64,000 nt of DNA from Flavobacterium sp. Root420 (GTDB lineage Bacteria > Bacteroidota > Bacteroidia > Flavobacteriales > Flavobacteriaceae), in assembly GCF_001427905.1 (NCBI RefSeq), contig NZ_LMEF01000012.1, positions 171,248-235,247 of the forward strand, given 5' to 3'. Shown here one piece after another: positions 52,918 to 62,036 of the stretch. The position numbers were made by a program, and so were the translations under genes. Each line of letters begins with the position of its first letter. Positions within the stretch are counted from its first letter, which is position 1. A model generated the notes under the pieces. The model had not been told where the DNA came from and made no database searches. It worked only from the letters and a program-made list of their open reading frames with translations.

Positions 52918-53745
52918 TTAGAGTATAATGGAAGGAAAGGTTTTCAGGAGATTATTGGTCAATTTCCCCGTATTATGTAAATATTCTGTTGGAGTAATTC
53001 CGGTTTGTTTTTTAAATTCTTTTATCAGATGCGATTGATCTGAAAATCCTGCTTCGTAACAAATTGCTGTCAGATTAAGATCTTCGGATTTGTATTTTAA
53101 TAATTTTAGGAAATGATGTAGCCTTACAACGTTGCCAAATTTCTTCGGATTTAATCCGATGCATTCCTTAAATTTTCTTTCAAGATGCCTTTCGGTATAA
53201 CCGGTATGATTAACTAATTGTTTTACAGAAAAATATCCTTTATTAGCCAGAATAAAATCTAAAGAACTATTTATTATTAATTGGTTTGATTCTGTTTTTT
53301 TAGAGATAAGGGTTTTAAAAAATTGATTTAAAAGTTTGATTTTCTCATCATTATCATTTTGTTCAGATAATCTTTCCTCAAGAGAAATACCTTTTTTGCC
53401 AAAAACAACATCTGTACTAATAATAGAATCCTGAAATTCATTGGCAGGAATTTGTAACAACTGATTTATTCCGTTAGGTTGAAAAACGACAATTACTAAA
53501 GCAATTTCATTATCAGAATAAATATCTTTAAAACCATTGAGTTGTCCGTACAAAAAAGAGCCTGGCAGATAGTTTTTTATTTCATGATTATTAATATCAG
53601 AAATGAGTTTGCTTTTTAAAGAAAATACAACACCCATATTACCATCAGAAAACAAACGCAGTTTTTGAATCGTCGTTTCCTTATTATCCAAAAAAAGATA
53701 ATGTTTGATATAGAGAGATAATTCTTTTGATGGTAAAACTTGCAT
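52918..53745 (-). CDS. AraC-family transcriptional regulator
   Basis: A 275-residue regulator. An N-terminal cupin-like DUF6597-type sensor (LPSKELSLYIKHYLFLDNKE) is followed by the two-helix-turn-helix AraC domain in the last 100 residues (NKGYFSVKQLVNHTGYTERH, then LTAICYEAGFSDQSHLIKEF). It is likely to control the nitrilase gene just downstream (69 bases) or another target; no operator was recognised. Confidence 0.85.
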   Translation of the reverse strand: MQVLPSKELSLYIKHYLFLDNKETTIQKLRLFSDGNMGVVFSLKSKLISDINNHEIKNYLPGSFLYGQLNGFKDIYSDNEIALVIVVFQPNGINQLLQIPANEFQDSIISTDVVFGKKGISLEERLSEQNDNDEKIKLLNQFFKTLISKKTESNQLIINSSLDFILANKGYFSVKQLVNHTGYTERHLERKFKECIGLNPKKFGNVVRLHHFLKLLKYKSEDLNLTAICYEAGFSDQSHLIKEFKKQTGITPTEYLHNTGKLTNNLLKTFPSIIL

Positions 53746-53838
53746 GAAAGTATTTTAATCAAATTTAAAAAGAAATTCTGAATTCGGTTTTAAAACGATG
53801 AAAAACAGGATCAATTTATATGGAAATTCCGAAAAATC

Positions 53839-54597
53839 TTAATCCTGCAAAGTCATTTTTACCTGAGGCAATATTTTTTCTACAAACATTTTATAAGCTG
53901 TTTCTGAGGGGTGTAGCCCATCTGATGCAACTAAACCGGGATTGTTTAATCCTTGTCTGGTAATATCAGTTATCGAAACAAAAGTGATTCCATTCATCAT
54001 ACAGTAATTTTCTGCAAAAGTATTGTATTGGTTTATTCCGGTACTAATTTTTTCCTGATTCATTGACATTTTTCCAAAAGGGGTATAGGCATAATCAGGA
54101 ATAGAAAGAACGATGACATTTTTTTTATCTCCTTTCGCTAAAGCAATAGATTTGGTTACTAATTGCGGAAACTCCTTTTCATAGATTGAGAAATCTCTGC
54201 CTTGATATTGATTGTTTACACCAATTAAAAGGGTCACCAAATCATAACTAGAATCTGGATTTTGAGTGTTTATTGCAGACATTAAATTAGAAGTTGTCCA
54301 GCCAGTTGTCGCGATTATTTGTAATAAAAAATTACTTTGTGGATAAATAGATTTTAAACTTGATTTAAGCTGTTCCGGAAAGCGACAGGTCTCGCAAACG
54401 CTTTGTCCGATGGTGTAACTATCCCCTAAAGCTAAATAATTGATAGAAGCTGAAATTGGTGTAGTTGGAACAGAGGTTGTTGGCGGAATAACAAGAGGAG
54501 GATTTACTGCCGTTTCTGAATTTGTTTCATCAGCACTGCAGCTTAACAAAAATATCGAGAGAAAAACAATAACTATTTGTTTGAAATGTGGTTTCAT
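53839..54597 (-). CDS. SGNH/GDSL-hydrolase lipoprotein
   Basis: A 252-residue outer- or inner-membrane lipoprotein. Lipobox LLSC with Cys20, then a Pro/Thr-rich linker (NPPLVIPPTTSVPTTP). The SGNH fold has block I YLALGDSYTIGQ (nucleophile Ser), block III LLIGVNNQYQG (Gly/Asn) and block V SDGLHPSETAY (Asp and His). Esterase, lipase or carbohydrate deacetylase activity on envelope or nutrient substrates is expected. Confidence 0.88.
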   Translation of the reverse strand: MKPHFKQIVIVFLSIFLLSCSADETNSETAVNPPLVIPPTTSVPTTPISASINYLALGDSYTIGQSVCETCRFPEQLKSSLKSIYPQSNFLLQIIATTGWTTSNLMSAINTQNPDSSYDLVTLLIGVNNQYQGRDFSIYEKEFPQLVTKSIALAKGDKKNVIVLSIPDYAYTPFGKMSMNQEKISTGINQYNTFAENYCMMNGITFVSITDITRQGLNNPGLVASDGLHPSETAYKMFVEKILPQVKMTLQD

Positions 54598-54688
54598 AAT
54601 TTTATAAATTATAGGTTATTCTAAAAAATAGTTACGTTAAATCTATTGGTTTGGTTTTTTTTGATATTAAATTGAAACCAATTTCGGA

Positions 54689-55117
54689 TTATGGTTTTTC
54701 TGCTTCTTTATAAATGTTTCTGTCCATAACGATATTTAATCTTTCAAACATTTCGGAAATATTAAAACCTTCTTTTTTGTATTCGGCCTGCACAGTTTCT
54801 TTTGCTTTTTTCAAAACAGTTTCGTTTTCCCAAACGGCAATTGTCATATAAATTAAATTTCCGTTTTCATCGGTGCGTTCGTAAGCTTCATCTTTTATAA
54901 ATCCGTTTAAGTGTTTAATAAAGTTTCTGTTGATGTGTACTCTTTCTAAGAATTCTTGTTTTGATTTTTTGGGAACAATAAATTTATCGATAAAAATTTG
55001 TTTCATTGTTTCTGATTTTTTGGCTTCTGTTTGTGAGTTTACAATTGCTGTCTGTGCATATGTTTTGGTAGTAAACAATGCCAAACAGATGATTCCGATT
55101 AAAAGATTTGTTTTCAT
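54689..55117 (-). CDS. Exported antibiotic-biosynthesis-monooxygenase-type protein
   Basis: A 142-residue protein. Signal peptide 1-21 (MKTNLLIGIICLALFTTKTY). Mature part is a ferredoxin-like ABM fold (QIFIDKFIVPKKSKQEFLER, DENGNLIYMTIAVWENETVL). ABM proteins are small, often cofactor-free monooxygenases. Export of such a domain is less common. It lies 69 bases downstream of the AraC regulator gene (55186-55959) on the same strand and may be its target. Confidence 0.75.
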   Translation of the reverse strand: MKTNLLIGIICLALFTTKTYAQTAIVNSQTEAKKSETMKQIFIDKFIVPKKSKQEFLERVHINRNFIKHLNGFIKDEAYERTDENGNLIYMTIAVWENETVLKKAKETVQAEYKKEGFNISEMFERLNIVMDRNIYKEAEKP

Positions 55118-55185
55118 AATTCTTAATTTTTGTTACTGTAAAATTCAGAATTGTAAGCACTAAATCATTGTAAAAAATCAGTGAT

Positions 55186-55959
55186 TTACCAGAAGGAAGG
55201 AAATTTGAAAAATTCAGACGGAGTTTGTCCCGTAAATAATTTGAAGTCTTTATTAAAATGAGGCTGATCGAAATATCCTGTATCAAATGCCAGATCGATG
55301 AGGTTTTGATTGTCTTGTTTTTGGTCGATAATTGATTTTATCCGAACAACATAACAAAACTGTTTTGGAGATGATCCAATTGTCTTTCTAAATCTTTTTT
55401 CAAAAGCATCCTGACTGATATAAAGTGTATCGGCGAGTTCTTTTATTTTGATGACACCTTTTTTAGATTGAATTATGGCAATTGCTGCAGAGATTAATTT
55501 ATCGGGTTTGTAGTCGTGCAATCTCGATAAAAGAAATTGTTCTATGATAGCAATTTTTTGGTTGTTGGTTTTTGCTTCCGCCAAAAGTTCTTCTATGATT
55601 GCTATTTTTTTCTGCGGAATAAAATTATCCAGTGAAACACTTTCTTCGAATAATTCATGAAGCGGTTCTTTAAAAAAGGCTTTAGCTCCGGCTTCTTTAA
55701 ATAGAATGACTATTGTTACAGTCTGTTCTGAGTAATTGATTAAACGCACAGATTTACGAATTCCGGAAATGGTAGAAATTGGTAAATTGTCGTAACGATT
55801 TTCTCTGATATAATTTACATTTCCTTTGCAGCGAAAGGCGATAGCAAGAGAAGTGTTGGGCAAAACCCGATTTACCAATTCATCCTGACTTTCTATAATT
55901 CGGTAAGTCCTTACAAAAGGTTTTAATTGCTCAGTTGGGATGAAATCTACAATTTTCAT
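55186..55959 (-). CDS. AraC-family transcriptional regulator
   Basis: A 257-residue regulator. The N-terminal DUF6597-type domain starts VDFIPTEQLKPFVRTYRIIE. The AraC DNA-binding domain lies at about 165-257 (KGVIKIKELADTLYISQDAF, then LIDLAFDTGYFDQPHFNKDF, ending TGQTPSEFFKF). It probably controls the exported ABM protein downstream on the same strand. It is not closely similar to the AraC protein at 52918 beyond the family. Confidence 0.85.
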   Translation of the reverse strand: MKIVDFIPTEQLKPFVRTYRIIESQDELVNRVLPNTSLAIAFRCKGNVNYIRENRYDNLPISTISGIRKSVRLINYSEQTVTIVILFKEAGAKAFFKEPLHELFEESVSLDNFIPQKKIAIIEELLAEAKTNNQKIAIIEQFLLSRLHDYKPDKLISAAIAIIQSKKGVIKIKELADTLYISQDAFEKRFRKTIGSSPKQFCYVVRIKSIIDQKQDNQNLIDLAFDTGYFDQPHFNKDFKLFTGQTPSEFFKFPSFW

Positions 55960-56038
55960 TTTGTATGTAGTTTACAATCAAGGAATACCAAAGATAAGGA
56001 AAACAATTTTTAGAATAAAACGGTATTGTAAATAATAA

Positions 56039-56086
56039 AATCCCAAAACTTAAAATGAAGCGATGTCCAATTAAGTTTTTGGGATT
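56039..56086 (-). terminator. Terminator-like hairpin after the DUF3050 gene
   Basis: AATCCCAAAACTTAA pairs with TTAAGTTTTTGGGATT (one bulged T), loop about 17 bases, A/T flanks. Confidence 0.7.
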
Positions 56087-56126
56087 ATTTTAATTATGTA
56101 CTTGAGTCAATACTATTGTTCTGGTT

Positions 56127-56909
56127 TTATACCATCTCTGCTTTCATGATAATTTCTTCTTCAATGGCATTCCAAAGTCCGATTCGTTTTTCTAAGGCGA
56201 GAATCGAAATTTCTTCAACATCTTTCCATTTTTGAGCATCCTCTTCGCATAAGTCGGTGATCATTTGCATTGCCATTGGACCATGTTCATCGGCATCCAA
56301 TTCAATGTGTCTTTCAAAGTAATAAAGTAATTTGCTTAAATCAGTTTCAGGTAGATTTTTTTGAAAGTTTTTTAGAATTGCAGTAAACATACTCGGAATC
56401 AGATCTTCTCTTCCAAAAGTAAAAGCTGCGGCGATTTCATGCGGTTTTCCTTGTTCGATAACTCTGAAGGTAAAATCTAAAAAAGCTTTTACATCGGGAT
56501 GTAAGGAGCTCTGTTTTATGGCAACAAAAATATTATGCAGCGAATGTACTTCTGATAGAAATTTATTGATTCCGGTCGTTTCAGCACCGCAATCTTCCAT
56601 TGCTTCAAGATACATTTCATAATGGCTTTGTCTGCGTCCGTCCATTGTCAAATCAGTTTCTTCGGCAAGAACAATTTCATTAATCAAATATCTTGTTTCA
56701 GGATTTTTTGTAGCAAACCAAGGGGTTGTTGTGCAGGTAAGTTTGGCTTGTAAAGCTTTTAATAGTGACATAAAATCCCAAACGGCAAAAACATGGTTTT
56801 CTAAGAAAACATGCAAATCATCAATGCTTTGGATTTTGTTGTATAAAGAATGTTGTAAAAGTTGTTCTTTTTGAGGTTGAATGCTATTATTGATAGTTTC
56901 AATATTCAT
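56127..56909 (-). CDS. DUF3050-type protein (haem-oxygenase-like fold)
   Basis: A 260-residue protein recognised as DUF3050-like by HVFAVWDFMSLLKALQAKLT, ETRYLINEIVLAEETDLTMD and FERHIELDADEHGPMA. The conserved His/Glu residues suggest a haem-oxygenase-like, possibly di-iron, helical fold. The reaction is unknown. The frame is open to 56927, but a -7 box (minus-strand TATATTTG, plus 56925-56932) overlaps that extension, so the ATG at 56907-56909 is chosen. Confidence 0.78.
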   Translation of the reverse strand: MNIETINNSIQPQKEQLLQHSLYNKIQSIDDLHVFLENHVFAVWDFMSLLKALQAKLTCTTTPWFATKNPETRYLINEIVLAEETDLTMDGRRQSHYEMYLEAMEDCGAETTGINKFLSEVHSLHNIFVAIKQSSLHPDVKAFLDFTFRVIEQGKPHEIAAAFTFGREDLIPSMFTAILKNFQKNLPETDLSKLLYYFERHIELDADEHGPMAMQMITDLCEEDAQKWKDVEEISILALEKRIGLWNAIEEEIIMKAEMV

Positions 56910-56924
56910 TTGCGGTATTTTTTG

Positions 56925-56932
56925 CAAATATA
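56925..56932 (-). promoter_or_regulatory. -7 promoter element of the DUF3050 gene
   Basis: Minus-strand TATATTTG, 15 bases before the chosen ATG, directly abutting the preceding terminator hairpin. Confidence 0.5.
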
Positions 56933-56960
56933 AAAAGCTTCCCGGTTAGAAGAAGCTTTT
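56932..56960 (-). terminator. Terminator of the acyl-CoA dehydrogenase gene
   Basis: AAAAGCTTC / GAAGCTTTT stem with a 10-base loop and a T run on the minus strand. Confidence 0.75.
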
Positions 56961-56995
56961 AGTATTGTTTTTGTATATATTTTAATAGTTTTCTA

Positions 56996-58174
56996 TTATT
57001 TAAAGGCCGAAATTCCAGTTACATCCATTCCGGTAATTAATAAATGAATGTCATGTGTTCCTTCATAAGTAATCACACTTTCAAGGTTCATCATGTGTCG
57101 CATAATCGAATATTCACCGGTAATTCCCATTCCGCCTAACATTTGTCGGGCTTCGCGGGCAATATGAATCGCCATATCGACATTATTTCGTTTGGCCATC
57201 GAAATTTGAGCAGTTGTAGCTTTTCCTTCGTTTCTTAAAACACCTAAACGCCAGGTTAATAATTGGGCTTTGGTGATTTCGGTAATCATTTCGGCTAATT
57301 TTTTCTGTTGTAATTGTGTTCCTCCAATTGGTTTTCCAAACTGAATTCTTTCTTTTGCATAACGCAAAGCAGTATCGTAACAATCCATTGCCGCACCAAT
57401 TGCGCCCCATGCAATTCCGTATCGGGCAGAATCTAAACAACCAAGAGGTGCTCCTAATCCGGATTTATTTGGTAAAAGATTTTCTTTCGGAACTTTTACA
57501 TTATCAAAAATTAATTCTCCTGTAGATGAGGCGCGAAGCGACCATTTATTATGCGTTTCCGGAGTTGTAAAACCTTCCATTCCGCGTTCAACGATTAAAC
57601 CGTGAATTCTGCCTTCTTCATTTTTGGCCCAAACTACGGCAATATCAGCAAAAGGAGCGTTAGAAATCCACATTTTGGCACCATTTAAAAGATAATGATC
57701 TCCCATATCTTTAAAATTGGTAATCATGCTTCCGGGATCTGATCCATGATCAGGTTCTGTTAAACCAAAACAGCCAATGAATTCTCCAGTTGCTAGTTTT
57801 GGAAGGTATTTCATTCGCTGTTCTTCATTCCCATATTTCCAAATAGGATACATAACTAATGAAGACTGAACAGATGAAGTCGATCGTACACCAGAATCAC
57901 CGCGCTCAATTTCCTGCATAATTAAACCATATGAAATTTGGTCTAATCCCGCGCCACCATATTCAACCGGAATATAAGGTCCGAAGCCGCCAATTTCTCC
58001 AAGTCCTTTTATAATTTGTTTAGGAAATTCTGCTTTTTGAGCGTATTCTTCTATAATAGGAGAAACTTCTCTTTTTACCCATGCACGTGCAGATTCGCGA
58101 ACTAATTTGTGTTCGTCTGTCAATAAATCGTCAAGGTTGAAATAATCTGGAGCCTGAAATAAGTCTGGTTTCAT
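56996..58174 (-). CDS. Acyl-CoA dehydrogenase, glutaryl-CoA dehydrogenase type
   Basis: A 392-residue flavoenzyme. FAD and substrate motifs are GCFGLTEPDHGSDPGSM and MWISNAPFADIAVVW. The catalytic glutamate is in ESVITYEGTHDIHLLITG. The stretch QEIERGDSGVRSTSSVQSSL with VMYPI is typical of glutaryl-CoA dehydrogenase, which oxidises and decarboxylates glutaryl-CoA in lysine and tryptophan breakdown. Length is as expected. No pathway partner is adjacent, so the exact substrate is inferred. Confidence 0.88.
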   Translation of the reverse strand: MKPDLFQAPDYFNLDDLLTDEHKLVRESARAWVKREVSPIIEEYAQKAEFPKQIIKGLGEIGGFGPYIPVEYGGAGLDQISYGLIMQEIERGDSGVRSTSSVQSSLVMYPIWKYGNEEQRMKYLPKLATGEFIGCFGLTEPDHGSDPGSMITNFKDMGDHYLLNGAKMWISNAPFADIAVVWAKNEEGRIHGLIVERGMEGFTTPETHNKWSLRASSTGELIFDNVKVPKENLLPNKSGLGAPLGCLDSARYGIAWGAIGAAMDCYDTALRYAKERIQFGKPIGGTQLQQKKLAEMITEITKAQLLTWRLGVLRNEGKATTAQISMAKRNNVDMAIHIAREARQMLGGMGITGEYSIMRHMMNLESVITYEGTHDIHLLITGMDVTGISAFK

Positions 58175-58194
58175 TTTTTGATAGTTTTACAAAA

Positions 58195-58227
58195 CAAATT
58201 TACGCAATAAAAATATAACAAAACAAA
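58195..58227 (-). promoter_or_regulatory. Promoter of the acyl-CoA dehydrogenase gene
   Basis: Minus strand TTTG (plus 58224-58227), spacer about 21, TAAATTTG (plus 58195-58202), 20 bases before the ATG. Confidence 0.6.
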
Positions 58228-58338
58228 GCTAAATTGTTATATTTTTTTAATTTCGTAACAAAATTAACAACAGTATGGCAAATAAATTTTAGTTTATTGA
58301 AAATTTAAGCGTTATTTTTGAAATCCAAAAACAAATAA

Positions 58339-60093
58339 ATGAGGCTAATCATCTCTTTTTTGCTATTTTTTGTTCTCAATATTGGTTTTTCTCAAAAAAA
58401 ACAAATTAGCGAACAAGAATATTTAGTGTTGCAAAGTAAAATTCGACTTCATTTTAATGCAAATGTCGACAGTGCTCTTGTGTACGCCTACCAAATGGAG
58501 AAATCGAGTAACAATAAACATTTGGCCTTTGCAAATGGTGTAATGAGTGTTTTTTTTCAAAGAAAGGGTAATACAAAAGAAGCACAAAAAAGATATAAAG
58601 CAGCATTTTATTATCTTGAAAAAATTCCGGAATCTAATGAGAAGACTCAGATGAAGTCTTATATTTATAATTATGGAGGATTAGCAGAGTGGACAAGAGG
58701 TAATTTTAGTAAAGCTCTTGAAGATTATCAAACCGGCTTGAAGTTCTCTACTCAAATAGGCGATGTTAAGCAGATTATTAAGATTAAGGGTAATATTGCT
58801 TTAGTTAACGAGGCAGTTGGAAATTATCAATTATCTATAAAAAATTTAAAATATCTTATTGCTTTTGTTGATGAAAATGAGAGTGTTTTTACTAAAGTGG
58901 AATTGTTGAATTATAAAAGTAGTTACAATCTTGGTTTAGGAACAGCTTATGAAAGCTATTTCATGAAAAATTTAAGCAAGAGATTTTTACTTGATTCGGC
59001 CGAATACTATTATAAGAAGACTATTAATTATTCTCAAAATTTTGTCGATAATAAAATTTCAGCGCAATTGAATTTAGGAAATGTATACAACTGGAAACAT
59101 GATTTTAAAAGTGCTGAAAAAACGTATTATGATGTTATTTTTTTGGCACAACAAAATAATATAATAGATGCTGTGTGTATCGCAAATTATAATTTAGGAG
59201 ATATTTATTATACCACTAAAAAATATGATAAAGCTTTGGTTTTCTTTAAAAAATGTGATTCAGTTGCAGCAATATCAAATACCAATAAAATTGCCTATTT
59301 AAAATCTAATTTTTACCAGGCTAAAATTTATAATATTCTTAAACAGCCTGATTTGGCTTATAAACATTCCAAGATTTATTTGGATAATTATGAGGAATAC
59401 GAAGCAAAACTAAGCGAAGAGGCTCTAGAAGTAAACTACAAGCAGGGAGTAGATGATTTGTCGACTGAAATGATTTCTATTGAAAAAAAATATAAAAAAG
59501 ATGTTTTTTTAAGTAGAGGATTGAAAGTTTTTTATGTCCTGATGTTTGTGGGAATTGTCTTTTTGCTAATAAAAAACATAAGGGATAAAAACAAAGCGAA
59601 TAAAAAAATGAATGCTTTAATTGAAGAATTTAAAGCAAATATTGAGAAGAAAAACAATCCTGAATTCGAGATCCAAGAAAAAGAAGAAGTAGTATTTGAA
59701 CACGAAGAAATTTATCTTAAAAAAGAGAATGTAAATTTAAGTATCGACGAAGCTAAAGAGAATAAAATCGTTGAAAAATTATTAGCTCTTGAAAGTAAAC
59801 ATGAATATTTGAATGCTGATTTTACGTTGCCTTATGTGGCTAAAAAAATAAAAACAAATACAACTTATTTGTCTTATGTTGTCAACAAACGTTTTGGTAA
59901 ATCTTTTGGGGAGTACTCCAATGAATTAAAAATTAACTATGTAATCAACGAGATGATTACCAATCATATGTATAGGAAATACTCTACACAGGCTATTGCA
60001 GAAAGTGTAGGTTTTAAAAATGCAGTTTCTTTTGCAAAATCTTTCCGTAAAAGAACGGGGGTGTCTCCGGCACAATTTGCCAGTAATATTTAG
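58339..60093 (+). CDS. Membrane TPR protein with C-terminal AraC-type DNA-binding domain
   Basis: A 584-residue one-component membrane regulator. Signal/anchor 1-18 (FLLFFVLNIGFSQ). TPR repeats cover about 50-370 (YIYNYGGLAEWTRGNFSKAL, LNLGNVYNWKHDFKSAEKTY, YNLGDIYYTTKKYDKALVFF). One membrane helix lies at about 392-412 (VFYVLMFVGIVFLLI), followed by a charged coiled linker (about 415-470). An AraC-type domain covers 475-584 (TLPYVAKKIKTNTTYLSYVV, QAIAESVGFKNAVSFAKSFR, RTGVSPAQF). TPRs are predicted outside and the DNA-binding domain inside, so it can pass a periplasmic signal to a promoter. The next gene is a paralogue of the sensor part, eight bases away. Confidence 0.87.
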   Translation: MRLIISFLLFFVLNIGFSQKKQISEQEYLVLQSKIRLHFNANVDSALVYAYQMEKSSNNKHLAFANGVMSVFFQRKGNTKEAQKRYKAAFYYLEKIPESNEKTQMKSYIYNYGGLAEWTRGNFSKALEDYQTGLKFSTQIGDVKQIIKIKGNIALVNEAVGNYQLSIKNLKYLIAFVDENESVFTKVELLNYKSSYNLGLGTAYESYFMKNLSKRFLLDSAEYYYKKTINYSQNFVDNKISAQLNLGNVYNWKHDFKSAEKTYYDVIFLAQQNNIIDAVCIANYNLGDIYYTTKKYDKALVFFKKCDSVAAISNTNKIAYLKSNFYQAKIYNILKQPDLAYKHSKIYLDNYEEYEAKLSEEALEVNYKQGVDDLSTEMISIEKKYKKDVFLSRGLKVFYVLMFVGIVFLLIKNIRDKNKANKKMNALIEEFKANIEKKNNPEFEIQEKEEVVFEHEEIYLKKENVNLSIDEAKENKIVEKLLALESKHEYLNADFTLPYVAKKIKTNTTYLSYVVNKRFGKSFGEYSNELKINYVINEMITNHMYRKYSTQAIAESVGFKNAVSFAKSFRKRTGVSPAQFASNI

Positions 60094-60100
60094 TTTGTTA

Positions 60101-61450
60101 ATGTTACGGATTATCTCGACCTTTTCAAGAACTAATGCAATAAGACTACTTAGCTGTCTTATTTCCTTTCTTATTTTTAGTACAGGATTTTCTCAACAGA
60201 AAAACACAGTAATTGAAGATGATTACGAAACCTTGAAAGATAAAATTCGATTCTATTTTAATGCATCCAATGATCGTTCTATGATGTATGCCGAACAGAT
60301 GGCTAAATCGAGTAATTATGAACATTTGGCTTTTGCAAATGGAGCAATATCCTTTTTTCTGCAAAGGAAAGGCGAAATAGAAAAGTCTAAAGAAAGATAT
60401 AAAATTGCACTTGTTTATTTAGATAAGATGCCAGACTCTAAAATTAAAAAGCGTGTAACAGCTGACGTATATAATTATGGTGGACTAACAGAATGGTATA
60501 GAGGGAATTATAGTGCAGCCCTGGAAATGTATCAGGCAGGAATTAAGCTTTCCTCTAAAATAGGAGATGTTAAGCAGATAATTAAATTCAAGGCAAATAT
60601 TGCATTGCTTAATGAATCTGTGGGGAATTACAAGTTGTCAATCAAAAACGCTAAAGATATTCTTGATCTTATTAACAAAAATGAAGACTTATTTGGTGAA
60701 ACGGAAATTTTAAATAGGAGAAGTAATATAAACCTAGGATTAGGGAGTGCTTATGAGGCTTATTTTGTAGATAAAGGCAGAATTGAAATACTGGATTCAG
60801 CAGCATATTTTTATAAAAATGCAATTAAAAATGCTGACAATTTTCCTTATCTCAAGGCAAGTTCAAAATTAAGTTTAGGAAATATTGCTTTATGGAAGAA
60901 AGATGATAAAACAGCAGAAAAAATATATTATGAGGTTATTGACCTTGGGTTAAAAAATAAGCAGTTAGATTTATTGAGTGTTGCTTATTATAATTTAGGT
61001 GGTATTTATCGTCAAAATAAAAAATATACTAAGGCGCTATCTTTTTACAAAAAGAGTGATTCAATTGAGGTTTTAACGAATTTAAATGAGCTACTTTATT
61101 TGAAATCTAATAGCAATCAGGCAAGAATATATAATGAACTGAAAATGCCAGAGCTTGCATATAAGCATTCCAGAATTTATTTGAATAAATTAGATAAATT
61201 TGAGAATAAATCAAGAGAAGAAAGGTTAAAGGTAAATTATATACAAGGAGAAGAAAATCTAACAGCCGAAATGCTTTCTATAGATAAAAAATATAAGGAA
61301 GATCTTTTTTTGAACAGGTTTCTTAATGTTTTATATTTTATTCTATTTTTTGGAGTTGTTTTTCTATTGATAAGAAACATAAGAGATAAAAACAGAATAC
61401 ATAAAAAAATAATTGGTTTAATTATTGAACCTAATGGAAGGCATAAGTAA
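60101..61450 (+). CDS. Membrane TPR protein, paralogue lacking the DNA-binding domain
   Basis: A 449-residue protein homologous to residues 1 to about 420 of the preceding gene (shared LAFANGxxSxFxQRKG, YNYGGLxEW, GDVKQIIKxKxNIALxNE and the end FLLIRNIRDKNR). Signal sequence near residues 10-30 (LLSCLISFLIFSTGFSQ), TPR repeats, one membrane helix (FILFFGVVFLLI). It stops 20 residues after the helix (IIGLIIEPNGRHK), just where the neighbour's linker leads to the AraC domain. The ATG at 60101 is chosen because the signal peptide follows; the open frame upstream overlaps the previous gene. It could be a partner or decoy, or a decayed duplicate. Confidence 0.82.
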   Translation: MLRIISTFSRTNAIRLLSCLISFLIFSTGFSQQKNTVIEDDYETLKDKIRFYFNASNDRSMMYAEQMAKSSNYEHLAFANGAISFFLQRKGEIEKSKERYKIALVYLDKMPDSKIKKRVTADVYNYGGLTEWYRGNYSAALEMYQAGIKLSSKIGDVKQIIKFKANIALLNESVGNYKLSIKNAKDILDLINKNEDLFGETEILNRRSNINLGLGSAYEAYFVDKGRIEILDSAAYFYKNAIKNADNFPYLKASSKLSLGNIALWKKDDKTAEKIYYEVIDLGLKNKQLDLLSVAYYNLGGIYRQNKKYTKALSFYKKSDSIEVLTNLNELLYLKSNSNQARIYNELKMPELAYKHSRIYLNKLDKFENKSREERLKVNYIQGEENLTAEMLSIDKKYKEDLFLNRFLNVLYFILFFGVVFLLIRNIRDKNRIHKKIIGLIIEPNGRHK

Positions 61451-61531
61451 AATATTCAGTTAATAAATGACAACTTGAAGGACTTGTCTAACAATAAGAA
61501 TTTAAAAATGAAAATGCTTTTTCGAAATTAT

Positions 61532-61572
61532 TTCTCAAATTGAACTGAAATGTCTTCAGTTCAATTTGAGAA
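61532..61572. terminator. Strong hairpin after the TPR gene pair
   Basis: An 18-bp perfect stem containing CAAATTGAACTGAA and its complement, five-base loop. No long T run follows, so termination is likely but not certain. Confidence 0.6.
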
Positions 61573-61646
61573 TAATATTTACTATCTATAATGAGGTAAC
61601 AATTATATGTTTGGCAGTATTTAATTTTAATTAACTTATTTCCATT

Positions 61647-61778
61647 TTATCCATTACCACCGCCTCCTTTTCTCGGTTCTGGATCAGTTTCTCCATCACC
61701 CCCTCGAACCGTTTTTTGTTGGTTCTTAGATAATTTTTCTGCTTCGAAATCTTCGAATTTTAATTTTTGATTTGCCAT
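61647..61778 (-). CDS. GG-leader peptide (candidate secreted/modified peptide precursor)
   Basis: A 43-residue peptide. The leader reads MANQKLKFEDFEAEKLSKNQ and ends KTVRGG, the double-glycine processing site used by C39-peptidase transporters. In Bacteroidota many precursor peptides have this LxFxxFxxEKLSKxQxKxxxGG form. The core (DGETDPEPRKGGGGNG) is acidic then glycine-rich, with no cysteine, serine or aromatic residue. A -7 box TAGTTTTG on the minus strand (plus 61807-61814) precedes it. It lies opposite the VKOR/thioredoxin gene. Confidence 0.75.
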   Translation of the reverse strand: MANQKLKFEDFEAEKLSKNQQKTVRGGDGETDPEPRKGGGGNG

Positions 61779-61806
61779 GTTATTATGTATTAGGATTATT
61801 ACATAC

Positions 61807-61814
61807 CAAAACTA
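61807..61814 (-). promoter_or_regulatory. Probable -7 element of the GG-leader peptide gene
   Basis: Minus-strand TAGTTTTG fits TAnnTTTG, 28 bases before the ATG. No -33 at the usual distance. Confidence 0.4.
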
Positions 61815-62036
61815 GACAAAAAGGAAAACGCTTGATCGAGATTAGGGGTTCAAGGCTTTTTTTTGAACATGTAAGAGTTTAATTATTTGTTTGTCAGTTG
61901 TTTATGTTTTTATTCAGACTGATATAATTTATAAATTGTATGTAGTATAATTGATAAAATGTCTGGGTTCAGCGTTTTTTTTTGGATAAAAACACTAATC
62001 TTTGTACTGTAATCATGATTTAAACGATTCGAAAAG

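Noticed and set aside
60020..60100. Longer N terminus of the second TPR protein overlapping the first gene
   Set aside because: The overlap is just the other frame of the AraC domain; a signal peptide follows the ATG at 60101.
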